A stretch of 64,000 nt of DNA from Unio delphinus (lineage: Eukaryota; Mollusca; Bivalvia; Unionida; Unionidae). The notes under the pieces were generated by a model. The model was not told the DNA's origin and made no database searches. It saw only the letters and a program-made list of their open reading frames with translations. The position numbers and the translations under genes were made by a program. Of the stretch, positions 29,429 to 37,392 are shown piece by piece. Position 1 is the first letter of the stretch. Every line of letters begins with the position of its first letter. The stretch is from NCBI GenBank assembly GCA_029339505.1, contig JAQISU010000057.1, positions 5,786,001 through 5,850,000 on the forward strand. Reading direction: 5' to 3'.

Positions 29429-30421
29429 ATGTCAAGTGTTTTGCAATTGAAAAATAGTTTGCGATTTCAAATAATGGTCAATGAAGCATTAACAACCCGA
29501 TTGGCTCGTGAACGATTAGATGCAATTAAGAGATTTGTACCAATTCGTGACTCTGTACGGAATAAACTGCAACAACGACAGAGTCTTCAGACTGATTTTG
29601 CTTTGGGGTCTGAAGAGTTGTTTAAACCAGTAACCACAGCAACGAAAGGGGTAGAGCGTGCTTTACTGGGAGATGGTCCCGAGACGGGAAAATCTGTTAT
29701 TGGTGAACTTGAAAAACTAGCAGCGAAAACTGAACAAACAAAACAAATGGAATCAAAGAGAACAGTAGATGATTTACGCGTGAGATTTAACGAGGAAGGG
29801 TTAGCAGCAATTGATAAGACTGACCCAACAAAAATTCCTGAGCTTGTTGTTACGTCTTATGAAAACAGAAAAAAATGGTTGAAACCAGAACATCATAAGT
29901 TTGTTAAGAATTTCACTCATTGGGCTGATATATTTTATAAAATCAAAACTAAAAAAAGTCAAATTAAGACAGATAGTGCATCATACATCGAATATATCGA
30001 TGCGGTGGATCACGTGTATAATCAATACGAAAAGTTTAAACAACCAAGATTGCAAAGAAAGCGACAGCAGCCTGCAAAGAAAATATCTTTCTCTCCTAAA
30101 AAACAACAACTACCACCTGATGATGATGATGATGATGATTATTTACAAGAAACGGGTTTAGAAAAACTAGATGAAGCAGCTGGTTATAGCGGAAGTGGAC
30201 TGCAAAATCCAAGGATTGGAAACACTTGTCCTGATAGTGTTATCAATGATATATCACGATTAGATGTTCTTGTAGGAGGATTCCGAGCTGGAAATAATTC
30301 ACCGGAAATAATTAATGAAGCAGCTGATATCTGTAGACGGTTATTTGCCGGCGGTATCATGGATATCAAAACATATCGAGATTTTATTGACGAGTTAGCA
30401 AATGGGTATCATAGTGATTAA
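29429..30421 (+). CDS. Putative structural protein with conserved C-terminal helical domain (element 2)
   Basis: 330 aa. The N-terminal two thirds is helical and charged, with a basic linker (RKRQQPAKKISFSPKK), a poly-Asp run (about residues 229-236) and a GSGL-type hinge. The C-terminus (LDVLVGGFRAGNNSPEIINEA, then RRLFAGGIMDIKTYRDF) resembles a small conserved module in Polinton virion-block proteins. It opens the plus-strand structural gene cluster. Exact role unknown; intact. Confidence 0.65.
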   Translation: MSSVLQLKNSLRFQIMVNEALTTRLARERLDAIKRFVPIRDSVRNKLQQRQSLQTDFALGSEELFKPVTTATKGVERALLGDGPETGKSVIGELEKLAAKTEQTKQMESKRTVDDLRVRFNEEGLAAIDKTDPTKIPELVVTSYENRKKWLKPEHHKFVKNFTHWADIFYKIKTKKSQIKTDSASYIEYIDAVDHVYNQYEKFKQPRLQRKRQQPAKKISFSPKKQQLPPDDDDDDDYLQETGLEKLDEAAGYSGSGLQNPRIGNTCPDSVINDISRLDVLVGGFRAGNNSPEIINEAADICRRLFAGGIMDIKTYRDFIDELANGYHSD

Positions 30422-30454
30422 ATAACAATTGAAAACACTATTGTTTTTATAATA

Positions 30455-30886
30455 ATGATCGTACACTACAATCATGATAAACCAACCCTCGTCTATGTAG
30501 TTAATTCACGGTTTCCAGTTTATAAAGCATACTATGGAGATGGCCTCGGCAATACCATTTTAGGATTCTTTTCAAGAATGGCCCCAAAAGTGATGCCGTT
30601 AGCTAAACAGTTATCAATGAAAGCCATTGATGTTATTCGTGATAAGGGTATTAGTACTGTTGGAGATCTTGCCGGGAAAGCGTTTTCAACTGCGAAGGAT
30701 AAAATAACATCATTAGTGAGGCGAAAAAAGAAACCGTTACCGTCTACAGAAGAAATGCCTGCAAGTGTTAGTAAAATTATAAATAACGCAGTAGATGAAA
30801 AACTAGCGTCGATGGTAAATCAAGGGAACCAAAGCAATATTGCAAACATGATAGCGGGAAGTGGCTTTAAAAAACCACGTCGATGA
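30455..30886 (+). CDS. Putative minor virion protein (GDGLG...FF...P type)
   Basis: 143 aa. YYGDGLGNTILGFFSRMAPK near the N-terminus, then an amphipathic helical region and a basic patch (VRRKKKPLP), ending SGFKKPRR. The pattern of a glycine motif followed by hydrophobic/basic helices resembles small membrane-interacting core proteins (pVI/pX-like) found beside capsid genes in Polinton-like elements. It lies 33 bp after the previous gene behind an AT-rich TATA-like leader. Intact. Confidence 0.6.
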   Translation: MIVHYNHDKPTLVYVVNSRFPVYKAYYGDGLGNTILGFFSRMAPKVMPLAKQLSMKAIDVIRDKGISTVGDLAGKAFSTAKDKITSLVRRKKKPLPSTEEMPASVSKIINNAVDEKLASMVNQGNQSNIANMIAGSGFKKPRR

Positions 30887-30912
30887 AATCCTATGGATTT
30901 TCACGCTAGCGT
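30886..30912. other. Intergenic hairpin and ACGCTAGCGT palindrome
   Basis: AAATCC-TAT-GGATTT hairpin (30886-30900) directly at the stop codon, then palindrome ACGCTAGCGT (30903-30912). Similar signals lie behind two other genes of the block. Confidence 0.45.
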
Positions 30913-30958
30913 TTTTCACGATGAAAATCACGATTTAGACTCTGATAAATAGAATAAA

Positions 30959-32428
30959 ATGTTCAAAAGGTCATCTGATCCAGCATTTGATATGGATGCC
31001 CCAGTGCGTAAAGATGATTCTGTACGCGATTTTCAATTTTATTCTTATCACGCAATACAACCCGATCTCCGATCACGAATTGAACTTCAAGTTCATGATA
31101 CCAGTAAATACTTTTTGCCTTGTGAAGCGTTTATTGAAGTAGAAGGAGAACTTGTAACAAATGATGCTGCACATAATGATCCACCATATGACATTAACTC
31201 AAATGTCTGAGTTGGTTTTGTTAATAACGGCATAATGGCGTTATTTGAAAGCGCTAGATATCTCATTGATGGAAATGAAATTGAATCCATTGACCGTGAA
31301 GTTGATATGGCCACAACAATCATAGGGTTAGCGAGATATTCTGATGATTATACAAGATCAGCGGGTCCATCTATGATGTTTGCAAAGGATACCTCTGATA
31401 ACGCTGATCACCTTCAATTCATTAAAGTGTTAACACCGCAAGTCACTTCAGTTGCTAATCAAGGGGAAGCAGCTAATCCAGAACGTCGAACTAGACCCGG
31501 AGCTGAGTTTGATATTCTCGGAGGCGTTAATGGTAATCTCAATTTAGGATTTGCAACACGCGTAGCAATGTTGCATGGGCAGCGTCGACGATTTTCATGT
31601 GCAATTCCACTGCATCACATATTTGGATTCTGTAGAAACGTCCGAAAAGTTATTTATGGAGCCAAACACACAATAGCACTCGTGAGAAAGGGTACTGATG
31701 ATGATGCAATCTGGCGTAATGCTGGGGTTGCTCCCGGTAAAGTCATTTTAACAAAACTATCATTGTGGATGCCAGTGTTAACTCCATCAATCACCGAAGA
31801 ACAACGACTACTATCATTTATGGACCAAGGAGGAAAATCATTGTTGAGTTGGTTATCAGTGACTACGGATATTAAACAAGACAGTGTTGATGGTACATTC
31901 ACATGGCACCTGGCATCAAAACAAGGGGTTTCAGCTCCACGTCATATATTCGTAGCGTTACAGAATAATGCGCGAGTTGGTAATCAAGAACGAAGTCATA
32001 TGATATTTGATCAGTTAGGTGTTAATGAAGTCTCGCTGAGAATAAACGGACAGCAGGAACCATCCGAGGATATACAACTTGATTACGGTCAGAATCATAT
32101 TGCACGCGTGTATCATAACCTGTTGTCATTTATGGCACGTGATCTAAATGTGGATACCGGTTTGCAAATATCACAATATGATTTTAAAAGTCTGTATCCG
32201 ATTTATTACTTTTCATTGGAACATCTCGATTTGATGAGACAATCTGTCGTTGATATACACTTTAGAGCCCGTGTAACCCGTCCGACTGGTCCACCAGTTG
32301 GTGGGGTACCTACTATCCTTATCCCGAATTATAGAGCGGTTGCTGTCATTCTTAGTGATAAATCAATGCTACTTGAAGGTGTTGGTGGAAGAATGAGAGT
32401 GGTAGATGCCCCAGTAGAAAACATGTAA
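30959..32428 (+). pseudogene. Putative double jelly-roll major capsid protein, interrupted by in-frame TGA
   Basis: About 490 codons. The first 83 codons end at a TGA (31208-31210), and the same frame then stays open to 32428. Features include an acidic/aromatic N-terminus (VRDFQFYSYHAIQPD), NEIESIDRE, the central IPLHHIFGFCRNVRKVIYGAKHTIALVRK and a beta-rich C-terminal half. Size, position between core genes and protease, and this conserved central segment fit the major capsid protein of an invertebrate Polinton-like group. Assignment rests on pattern and context, not on a structural test. Broken as read. Confidence 0.75.
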
Positions 32429-32431
32429 TTG

Positions 32432-32448
32432 AAAATCCGAAGGATTTT
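32432..32448. other. Hairpin after the capsid gene
   Basis: AAAATCC-GAA-GGATTTT, a perfect 7-bp stem with a 3-nt loop, 3 bp after the capsid stop codon; possible transcript-end signal. Confidence 0.45.
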
Positions 32449-32475
32449 TCCATTAGAATCAATCTATTATGTATA

Positions 32476-32890
32476 ATGTCATATAGTGTTATTAGTGTTG
32501 CGTTAACTCCTGGTCAAATCAAAAAATTGCAATCAGAATCGGCTAAAAAATGTGGAACCACAATCACGTTGAAACCTAATCAAATGACTGGTGGTGAAAA
32601 TAAATTATCGCTGACAACTCGTCAAATAAAACATTTCAATGATGCACTTGCAGGCAAAAAAGGTGTTCAGATTACTCTCTCTCTCTGCGGCTGCTATCAA
32701 AAATATGATTACAACAGGCGGTATATTTCCATTGTTAGCTGCAATACCAGCATTGATTGCAGCAGCAGCCCCAGCGGTGGCTAAAGCGGCAGCGTTAGGA
32801 GCCGTTGGTACTGCAGCAGGAATGGCACTAAAGAAGGCAACTGGGAAGGGATATAAAAAAAGGGACGATCCGTTCACGGATTGGGTCTAA
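32476..32890 (+). pseudogene. pX-like hydrophobic core protein, frameshifted in a (CT)n run
   Basis: The first frame (ATG 32476) encodes two similar segments (LTPGQIKKL... and LTTRQIKHFNDALAGKKGVQI), a small internal duplication. After the (CT)6 run at 32675-32686 the hydrophobic part continues in another frame: GGIFPLLAAIPALIAAAAPAVA, then a basic end (KKATGKGYKKR). GG followed by a hydrophobic FLP-type helix and basic tail is the adenovirus pX/Polinton core-protein pattern. Functional group inferred; broken as read. Confidence 0.65.
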
Positions 32891-33010
32891 GACTACCAGG
32901 AACCCCGTATTCGTGGTACAGCGGAAAGGGTCTAAGACTACCAGGAACCCCGTATTCATGGTACAGCGGGAGATCCGTTCACGGATCAGGCCTGAGACTA
33001 CCAGGAACGG
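32865..33010 (+). repeat. Tandem ~50-bp repeats ending in GACTACCAGGAAC
   Basis: The string AAGACTACCAGGAACCCCGT occurs at 32889 and 32935; a shortened third copy near 32994 ends CAGGAACGG. The phrase GATCCGTTCACGGAT also repeats (32868 and 32970). One frame reads GLRLPGTPYSWYSG twice, reminiscent of the LPGTPWGKYPG lead-in of the PLA2 protein at 22.6 kb. Confidence 0.6.
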
Positions 33011-33029
33011 TTTATTAATTGAGGAGTCT

Positions 33030-33461
33030 ATGGTTCCAATGTCCAATTTTGATTTAATGGATGCGGCTAAAAAACTAGTGATTAAAAATTTCAGAGGTGT
33101 TTTTATGAAAGATCAATTACCACATCAACCAAACAAAACTGAAACAGGTATTATTAATCTCGATAACAGCACCGGACCTGGAACTCACTGGGTTGCATAC
33201 GCTATTGATCCACGTGGGATTGTCTATTTTGATTCATATGGATTAGCCCCACCAAAAGAGTTTATGCGTTACATAAAACAATTTCCAATGAAGACTTGGT
33301 ATTCTACGCTACCAACACAACAAATCAATGACCCACCAATATGCGGCAGCGAAGTATTAAATGTCCTTAACGCTATTTCAGCATCTAGAAAACCACCTCA
33401 TATTGTCGTAAATGACTACACCAGCAATCGCTTTTTAGAGAGAGAAAGAGTTTTACAATAA
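33030..33461 (+). CDS. Adenain-like (Ulp1-fold) cysteine protease
   Basis: Virion maturation protease. From the ATG at 33030 (or 33039) it is about 143 aa, with His53 in GTHWVAYAID, Asp68 in VYFDSYG, Gln97/98 in LPTQQIND and Cys105 in ICGSEVL. The order and spacing match the His-Asp/Glu-Gln-Cys arrangement of adenain-type enzymes. The frame extends upstream to 32913 through the short tandem repeats, but that part is unlikely to be translated. It follows the pX-like gene and precedes the fibre-like gene by 1 bp, as in a compact viral late cluster. Intact. Confidence 0.85.
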   Translation: MVPMSNFDLMDAAKKLVIKNFRGVFMKDQLPHQPNKTETGIINLDNSTGPGTHWVAYAIDPRGIVYFDSYGLAPPKEFMRYIKQFPMKTWYSTLPTQQINDPPICGSEVLNVLNAISASRKPPHIVVNDYTSNRFLERERVLQ

Positions 33462-33462
33462 C

Positions 33463-34410
33463 ATGATTGATATTTGGGGGAGATCTTTGAAACCCAAACC
33501 CGATGGCACTGCAACCCCTGATTCTATCAAGGATATAACAAAAAAAATTAAAGATGAAATAGCTGAGACGTTGAATTTAGAAAGTGTTGAACCCAATGAA
33601 ATAGTTGTATTTCAAGATCGCCAGGGCAAATTGAAAACCAGTAATGTGTCATTGGATGATATTTTAGTTAAACAACAAAACGCAATCGAGAACACCGTTG
33701 CGTTATTTTCCGATCAGGGTAAATTGAAAACCAGTAATATTTCTCTGGATGATATTTTAGTTAAACAACAAAACGCAATCGAGAACACCGTTGCGTTATT
33801 TTCCGATCAGGGTAAACTCAAACCGGGTGTACTCGTTTCGACGATTACAGATCGATTAAAAATTCTCAACGATGAGTTAAACAATTCTGTGGTTGTACTA
33901 ACAACACTTGAATCTAGAATTGAAGAAAACGGAAAACAGTTTACCGCATTTCGTAGAAATATCATTGATAAATTTATTGGAACCCCGTTAGATAAAATTG
34001 AAATAAAACTCCCTGATATTAAAAAATCCATCGATGAGACGAAAACTTTCATCGAAGCCGTCAAAGGTGATTTTTCGAGGATGATAACAGTTATTGAAAA
34101 AACAAAAATTCCTCATGAGAAAACTAACAACATAGTATATACAATCCAACACGAATCATTTGAGTGGTCACCTACAAACAACAAATTAGATATCACTGCA
34201 ACCGTTAAGGGTATTTATCGATTAACACTAGTAACACCATTGTCTCAATTTAATATTTCATCGTCCAGTTCATCTGGGGTCAATAAGACGATTTCAACGA
34301 TCATCGACAAGAATACAACTGAAAAGTTCACAATCACATCTACTGATAAAAATTTGACTAAAACTTCGGTATCATGGTATGTGGAATTCGTAGCGGATTT
34401 AAGTAAATAA
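33463..34410 (+). CDS. Fibre-like protein with coiled-coil repeats and beta-rich head
   Basis: 315 aa. The N-terminus holds a near-perfect internal repeat: QGKLKTSN(V/I)SLDDILVKQQN...ALFSDQ occurs twice, and a third unit starts. A long heptad-like helical region (about residues 125-215) follows, and the C-terminal ~100 residues are Ser/Thr/Val-rich and look like a beta-sandwich (IVYTIQHESFEWSP onwards). Shaft plus head is the layout of a spike or fibre that would bind host cells; inferred only. The repeated units (33600-33820) are almost identical at DNA level, a sign of recent expansion. Intact. Confidence 0.6.
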   Translation: MIDIWGRSLKPKPDGTATPDSIKDITKKIKDEIAETLNLESVEPNEIVVFQDRQGKLKTSNVSLDDILVKQQNAIENTVALFSDQGKLKTSNISLDDILVKQQNAIENTVALFSDQGKLKPGVLVSTITDRLKILNDELNNSVVVLTTLESRIEENGKQFTAFRRNIIDKFIGTPLDKIEIKLPDIKKSIDETKTFIEAVKGDFSRMITVIEKTKIPHEKTNNIVYTIQHESFEWSPTNNKLDITATVKGIYRLTLVTPLSQFNISSSSSSGVNKTISTIIDKNTTEKFTITSTDKNLTKTSVSWYVEFVADLSK

Positions 34411-34433
34411 ATTGAAAGGATTTCACAATTGAA

Positions 34434-34445
34434 AACGCTAGCGTT
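34434..34445. other. 12-bp palindrome AACGCTAGCGTT
   Basis: Perfect palindrome in the gap between the fibre-like and membrane-protein genes, 14 bp before the next ATG. It shares its core with the palindrome at 30903. Confidence 0.4.
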
Positions 34446-34458
34446 GTTAAAATAAAAA

Positions 34459-35106
34459 ATGATTTCATCATCGCAATATCGCTATGATCAGGTCAGAGAA
34501 TATCAAACTAGACTCAAAACCCTGTCTGAGGAGTATGCAATGAAAATTAAAAAATATCGCAGGAGAATTACCGCAATTGATGTTACTGTGTATTCAGTGA
34601 GTGGTGTAATCACCGGAGCCGGTATTATACTGTCTTCAGTGACAATGATGGCTCCGATAGCTGTTCCAATTTGCATTTCTGCGGCAACAACAATCGCTGG
34701 AATTATTTCAATAATCACAAAAAAAATATCATCATGCAGCCAACGGAAACTACAAGACTACATAATTCAATTTCATGTTGTGTCCACTGCATACTCGCAA
34801 TTATCCTCATTGATATCGTCATCTCTCGATGATACAATTATATCAGAGAGTGAGTTTTCAGCGATGGTAGATATATATCATTCTGCGATGTCAAAATTAG
34901 AAATACAAAAACATGAGTATAATAACAATGACAACACAGATGGAATTACTTCAACAAATAGTGGAGAACACAAACCCAGTACAAACAAGCATGATCTCAA
35001 TAACCTCAACGAATCCAGAATTCAGTGTGAATTTCCCCTCTCCGGTCCCAGTGAAGGAGATAGCGCTAGCAAAATTACGAGTATACCACAGTTGGCCAAA
35101 TATTAG
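34459..35106 (+). CDS. Membrane protein of the virion block
   Basis: 215 aa. The basic N-terminal helix is followed by two closely spaced hydrophobic segments (about residues 44-62 and 67-86, rich in Val, Ile, Gly, Ala), then a helical region with Ser-rich turns and a hydrophilic tail. The last ~65 codons overlap the next gene in another frame (34913-35106), so the functional C-terminus may end earlier. It could be an internal or envelope-associated protein; no family name can be given. Confidence 0.55.
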   Translation: MISSSQYRYDQVREYQTRLKTLSEEYAMKIKKYRRRITAIDVTVYSVSGVITGAGIILSSVTMMAPIAVPICISAATTIAGIISIITKKISSCSQRKLQDYIIQFHVVSTAYSQLSSLISSSLDDTIISESEFSAMVDIYHSAMSKLEIQKHEYNNNDNTDGITSTNSGEHKPSTNKHDLNNLNESRIQCEFPLSGPSEGDSASKITSIPQLAKY

Positions 35107-36277
35107 GTCAAAATCATTTGGTGGTCAACAACCGAATAATTCCCTGGTATTTGCAAATAAGAATAAACCAGACGGTACCCCAGACTGGAATGTTGTTTCC
35201 ATACCAACCGGATCATACCAAATCGAACAAATCAATAATGAATTCGCGCGTAGAATAAAATCGATTACTGGAGTAGAGTCAAAAATAGCTATAACAGTTC
35301 ATGAACCAACACTATCATCTGCCATTGAAATAAGCACAGAAGGATACGTCGTAGATATCTATCAAAGTTCTATTAGAACCGTACTAGGATGGCCTGAATT
35401 ACCACCCGGTGGAAAAACCGTTGATTTACCAGAACCACAAAAAACTGATTATATCACCGACAGGACAAAACTTGACAATCCAGTAAAAAGCTATAGCGAT
35501 TATAACAAATTAATTTTTTTCACTGAAAAGATAGATAAGGGAGGGGAGAAATACTACATAACTCGACAGGATAAAATCACTGAAAACTTCACAGCAATGA
35601 ATAACGATATTTCGTTGTTGTTAATATCCCTTAAATCCGGCTCTCTCACCCGAGATGAATTTATCAGCGTCATAGAAACATGTAACAGAATCCTCAGTGA
35701 CATTTATATATTTCATTCACTAATTATACGAGAGGTAGCCCTTGCCAGACACCCTAACACGAAAATAGAATTTACGACAAAATATCATATAAGCGTAGAA
35801 AATATTTCCGAATTCCATCTACCAGGATATAATCTCTTAGAACTACAAAAATCTCTCAGTGATGCCATCGATGTCGGTTTTAAAATAATTCATGATACGT
35901 GGAAAAAAACAACATCACCGGAAACAACTATCCTGACACACAATAATGACCCAGACGGTGGTGGCAGGCATATCGCTCCGTTCAATGTGAATATTTCAAC
36001 GGTGATTGCGCTCAATTTAGTATGTGATGTGATCGAAGGAAGCTATCAAATAAATTTAGAACGATCAAATCAAGCTCAGCAAGGATATATTTTGTATTCA
36101 TTTGCACCAATAGCTCCTCCAGGGTTTTTAATAATTGAGTCCCCGGTGAATCCAGTCTATATGCGATGTCATAATAATTCATTAACCAGAATTAATTTTA
36201 AACTCACTGACCAGTCTAATAATCTGATTGATTTACAAGAGGAGATTTTACAAATTAGTCTATTTGTAAAGTCGTAG
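34913..36277 (+). CDS. Penton-like minor capsid protein (single jelly-roll type)
   Basis: 454 aa; in-frame ATGs at 34913, 34928 and 34940. N-terminus: NPEFSVNFPSPVPVKEIALAKLRVYHSWPNI. The C-terminal domain has LVCDVIEGSYQINLERSNQ, ILYSFAPIAPPGFL, ESPVNPVYMRC and FKLTDQSNNLIDL. These match the pattern of Polinton-like penton/minor capsid proteins. A central insertion (DRTKLDNPVKSYSDYN to about EFTTKYH) is helical. It ends 4 bp before the right inverted repeat and is the last gene. Its start overlaps the membrane-protein gene by up to 194 bp. Intact. Confidence 0.75.
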   Translation: MSIITMTTQMELLQQIVENTNPVQTSMISITSTNPEFSVNFPSPVPVKEIALAKLRVYHSWPNIRSKSFGGQQPNNSLVFANKNKPDGTPDWNVVSIPTGSYQIEQINNEFARRIKSITGVESKIAITVHEPTLSSAIEISTEGYVVDIYQSSIRTVLGWPELPPGGKTVDLPEPQKTDYITDRTKLDNPVKSYSDYNKLIFFTEKIDKGGEKYYITRQDKITENFTAMNNDISLLLISLKSGSLTRDEFISVIETCNRILSDIYIFHSLIIREVALARHPNTKIEFTTKYHISVENISEFHLPGYNLLELQKSLSDAIDVGFKIIHDTWKKTTSPETTILTHNNDPDGGGRHIAPFNVNISTVIALNLVCDVIEGSYQINLERSNQAQQGYILYSFAPIAPPGFLIIESPVNPVYMRCHNNSLTRINFKLTDQSNNLIDLQEEILQISLFVKS

Positions 36278-36281
36278 TGAT

Positions 36282-36503
36282 TTACATGACCCTCGAACAC
36301 GATATCGTATCGGACTGGATCAAATATTCGGTTGAAAATCGAATGGAGGCTTAGTCATTTTTTTGATTTCATTGATTTCATTGATTTTTCATTATTATTT
36401 TTTGCCTGATTTCATTGATTTTTTTGCCTGATTTCATTGTTTTAAGCCTGATTTCAGTGAAAACTTGTCTTAAAATGTTGTCTGATTCACCCTCTCTGCT
36501 GCT
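36282..36503 (-). repeat. Right terminal inverted repeat of element 2
   Basis: Reverse complement of 21596-21841 with one fewer A-rich unit; ends CCCTCTCTGCTGCT, followed directly by ATACC (36504-36508). Confidence 0.95.
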
Positions 36504-36516
36504 ATACCTAACGGTC

Positions 36517-36517
<1 letters not shown>

Positions 36518-36585
<68 letters not shown>
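36518..36585. repeat. (TA)n microsatellite
   Basis: About 34 TA dinucleotides just outside element 2, followed by a short GC-rich palindromic patch (GGGCGAGCGCGCCCC). Confidence 0.95.
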
Positions 36586-36588
<3 letters not shown>

Positions 36589-37392
36589 CGAGCGCGCCCC
36601 GACTGTTTTGGACCTATTTGCACAAATTGGCTTTATACATGACTGTCTGGTATATAGTCATTTTGAGACGAAAAGACAATATTACCCGACTGTCGACAGT
36701 CACTCCTTACGAAACCTAAGCTGGAACAGCTGATTTAAAATACCATCAGCTCTTTTTCGCATAAATTGCGTGTTATTAGCCCTAATTATTTTCTTTCTTT
36801 CAACGCAGTCTGAATTAATTATAACTTCAACGTCGTTCAAGACATGTGGGGTGATCTGTTCTTCGAAACCGATCCAAAAGATCTGGTTAGGGACTGACCA
36901 TCTAATCGGGGGGGGGGGGATATTTCAAGCTCTAAATTAATTATTTTCTTTTAATTAAAAGAAGTCATAAAAGTATTTTTAAAAATAAAAAATTAAACTT
37001 GCGTTATATAATAAAAGAATCCTTGTTTGATAGACAATCCTTGCCTTACCCCATCCCGAAAATTAAACGGCCGGCCTATTACAACATTGAACTTAAGCAG
37101 TTAGAATGGTAGATGCAATCAAATAATCGTAGGTTATTAAATACGCTGAACATAATTTTCAAACAATAAATAAATAATAATAATAGGAAGCCAAAGGAAA
37201 CGTAACTTTTACCCACAGTAATATGACTTTCACTTCTTTAATATGATTCCCTATCATGATTTCAAGCCTCATTTTAAGACAATGTAGTTTGGAGCATCTA
37301 TTGAGGTAATTTTCATTGTAGACCCACTGAAACCATAGAACATCAGTTTATTTAATCTTGCATACAGAGTGGTATGGAATTTCTTGTGCAGG
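36586..37392. other. AT-rich flank without a gene
   Basis: Contains the imperfect direct repeat (36643-36683) of the sequence left of element 2 (21557-21593) and a G-run at 36909-36919. No coding frame. Confidence 0.5.

Larger units (their letters stand above)
21596..36503. mobile_element. Virus-like element 2: near-complete Polinton-like provirus, 14.9 kb
   Basis: Bounded by 222-246-bp inverted repeats and a 5-bp target duplication. Order: ATPase(-), zinc-ribbon/PLA2(+), integrase(+), polymerase-helicase-HNH(-), zinc protein(+), HNH endonuclease(+), unknown(+), then a plus-strand virion block (two unknown structural proteins, major capsid, pX-like protein, adenain-like protease, fibre-like protein, membrane protein, penton-like protein). 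The set covers replication, integration, packaging, maturation and capsid. Premature TGA codons (23026, 31208) and frameshifts in simple-sequence runs break at least five genes. Near-identical ends imply a fairly recent insertion. Confidence 0.93.
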
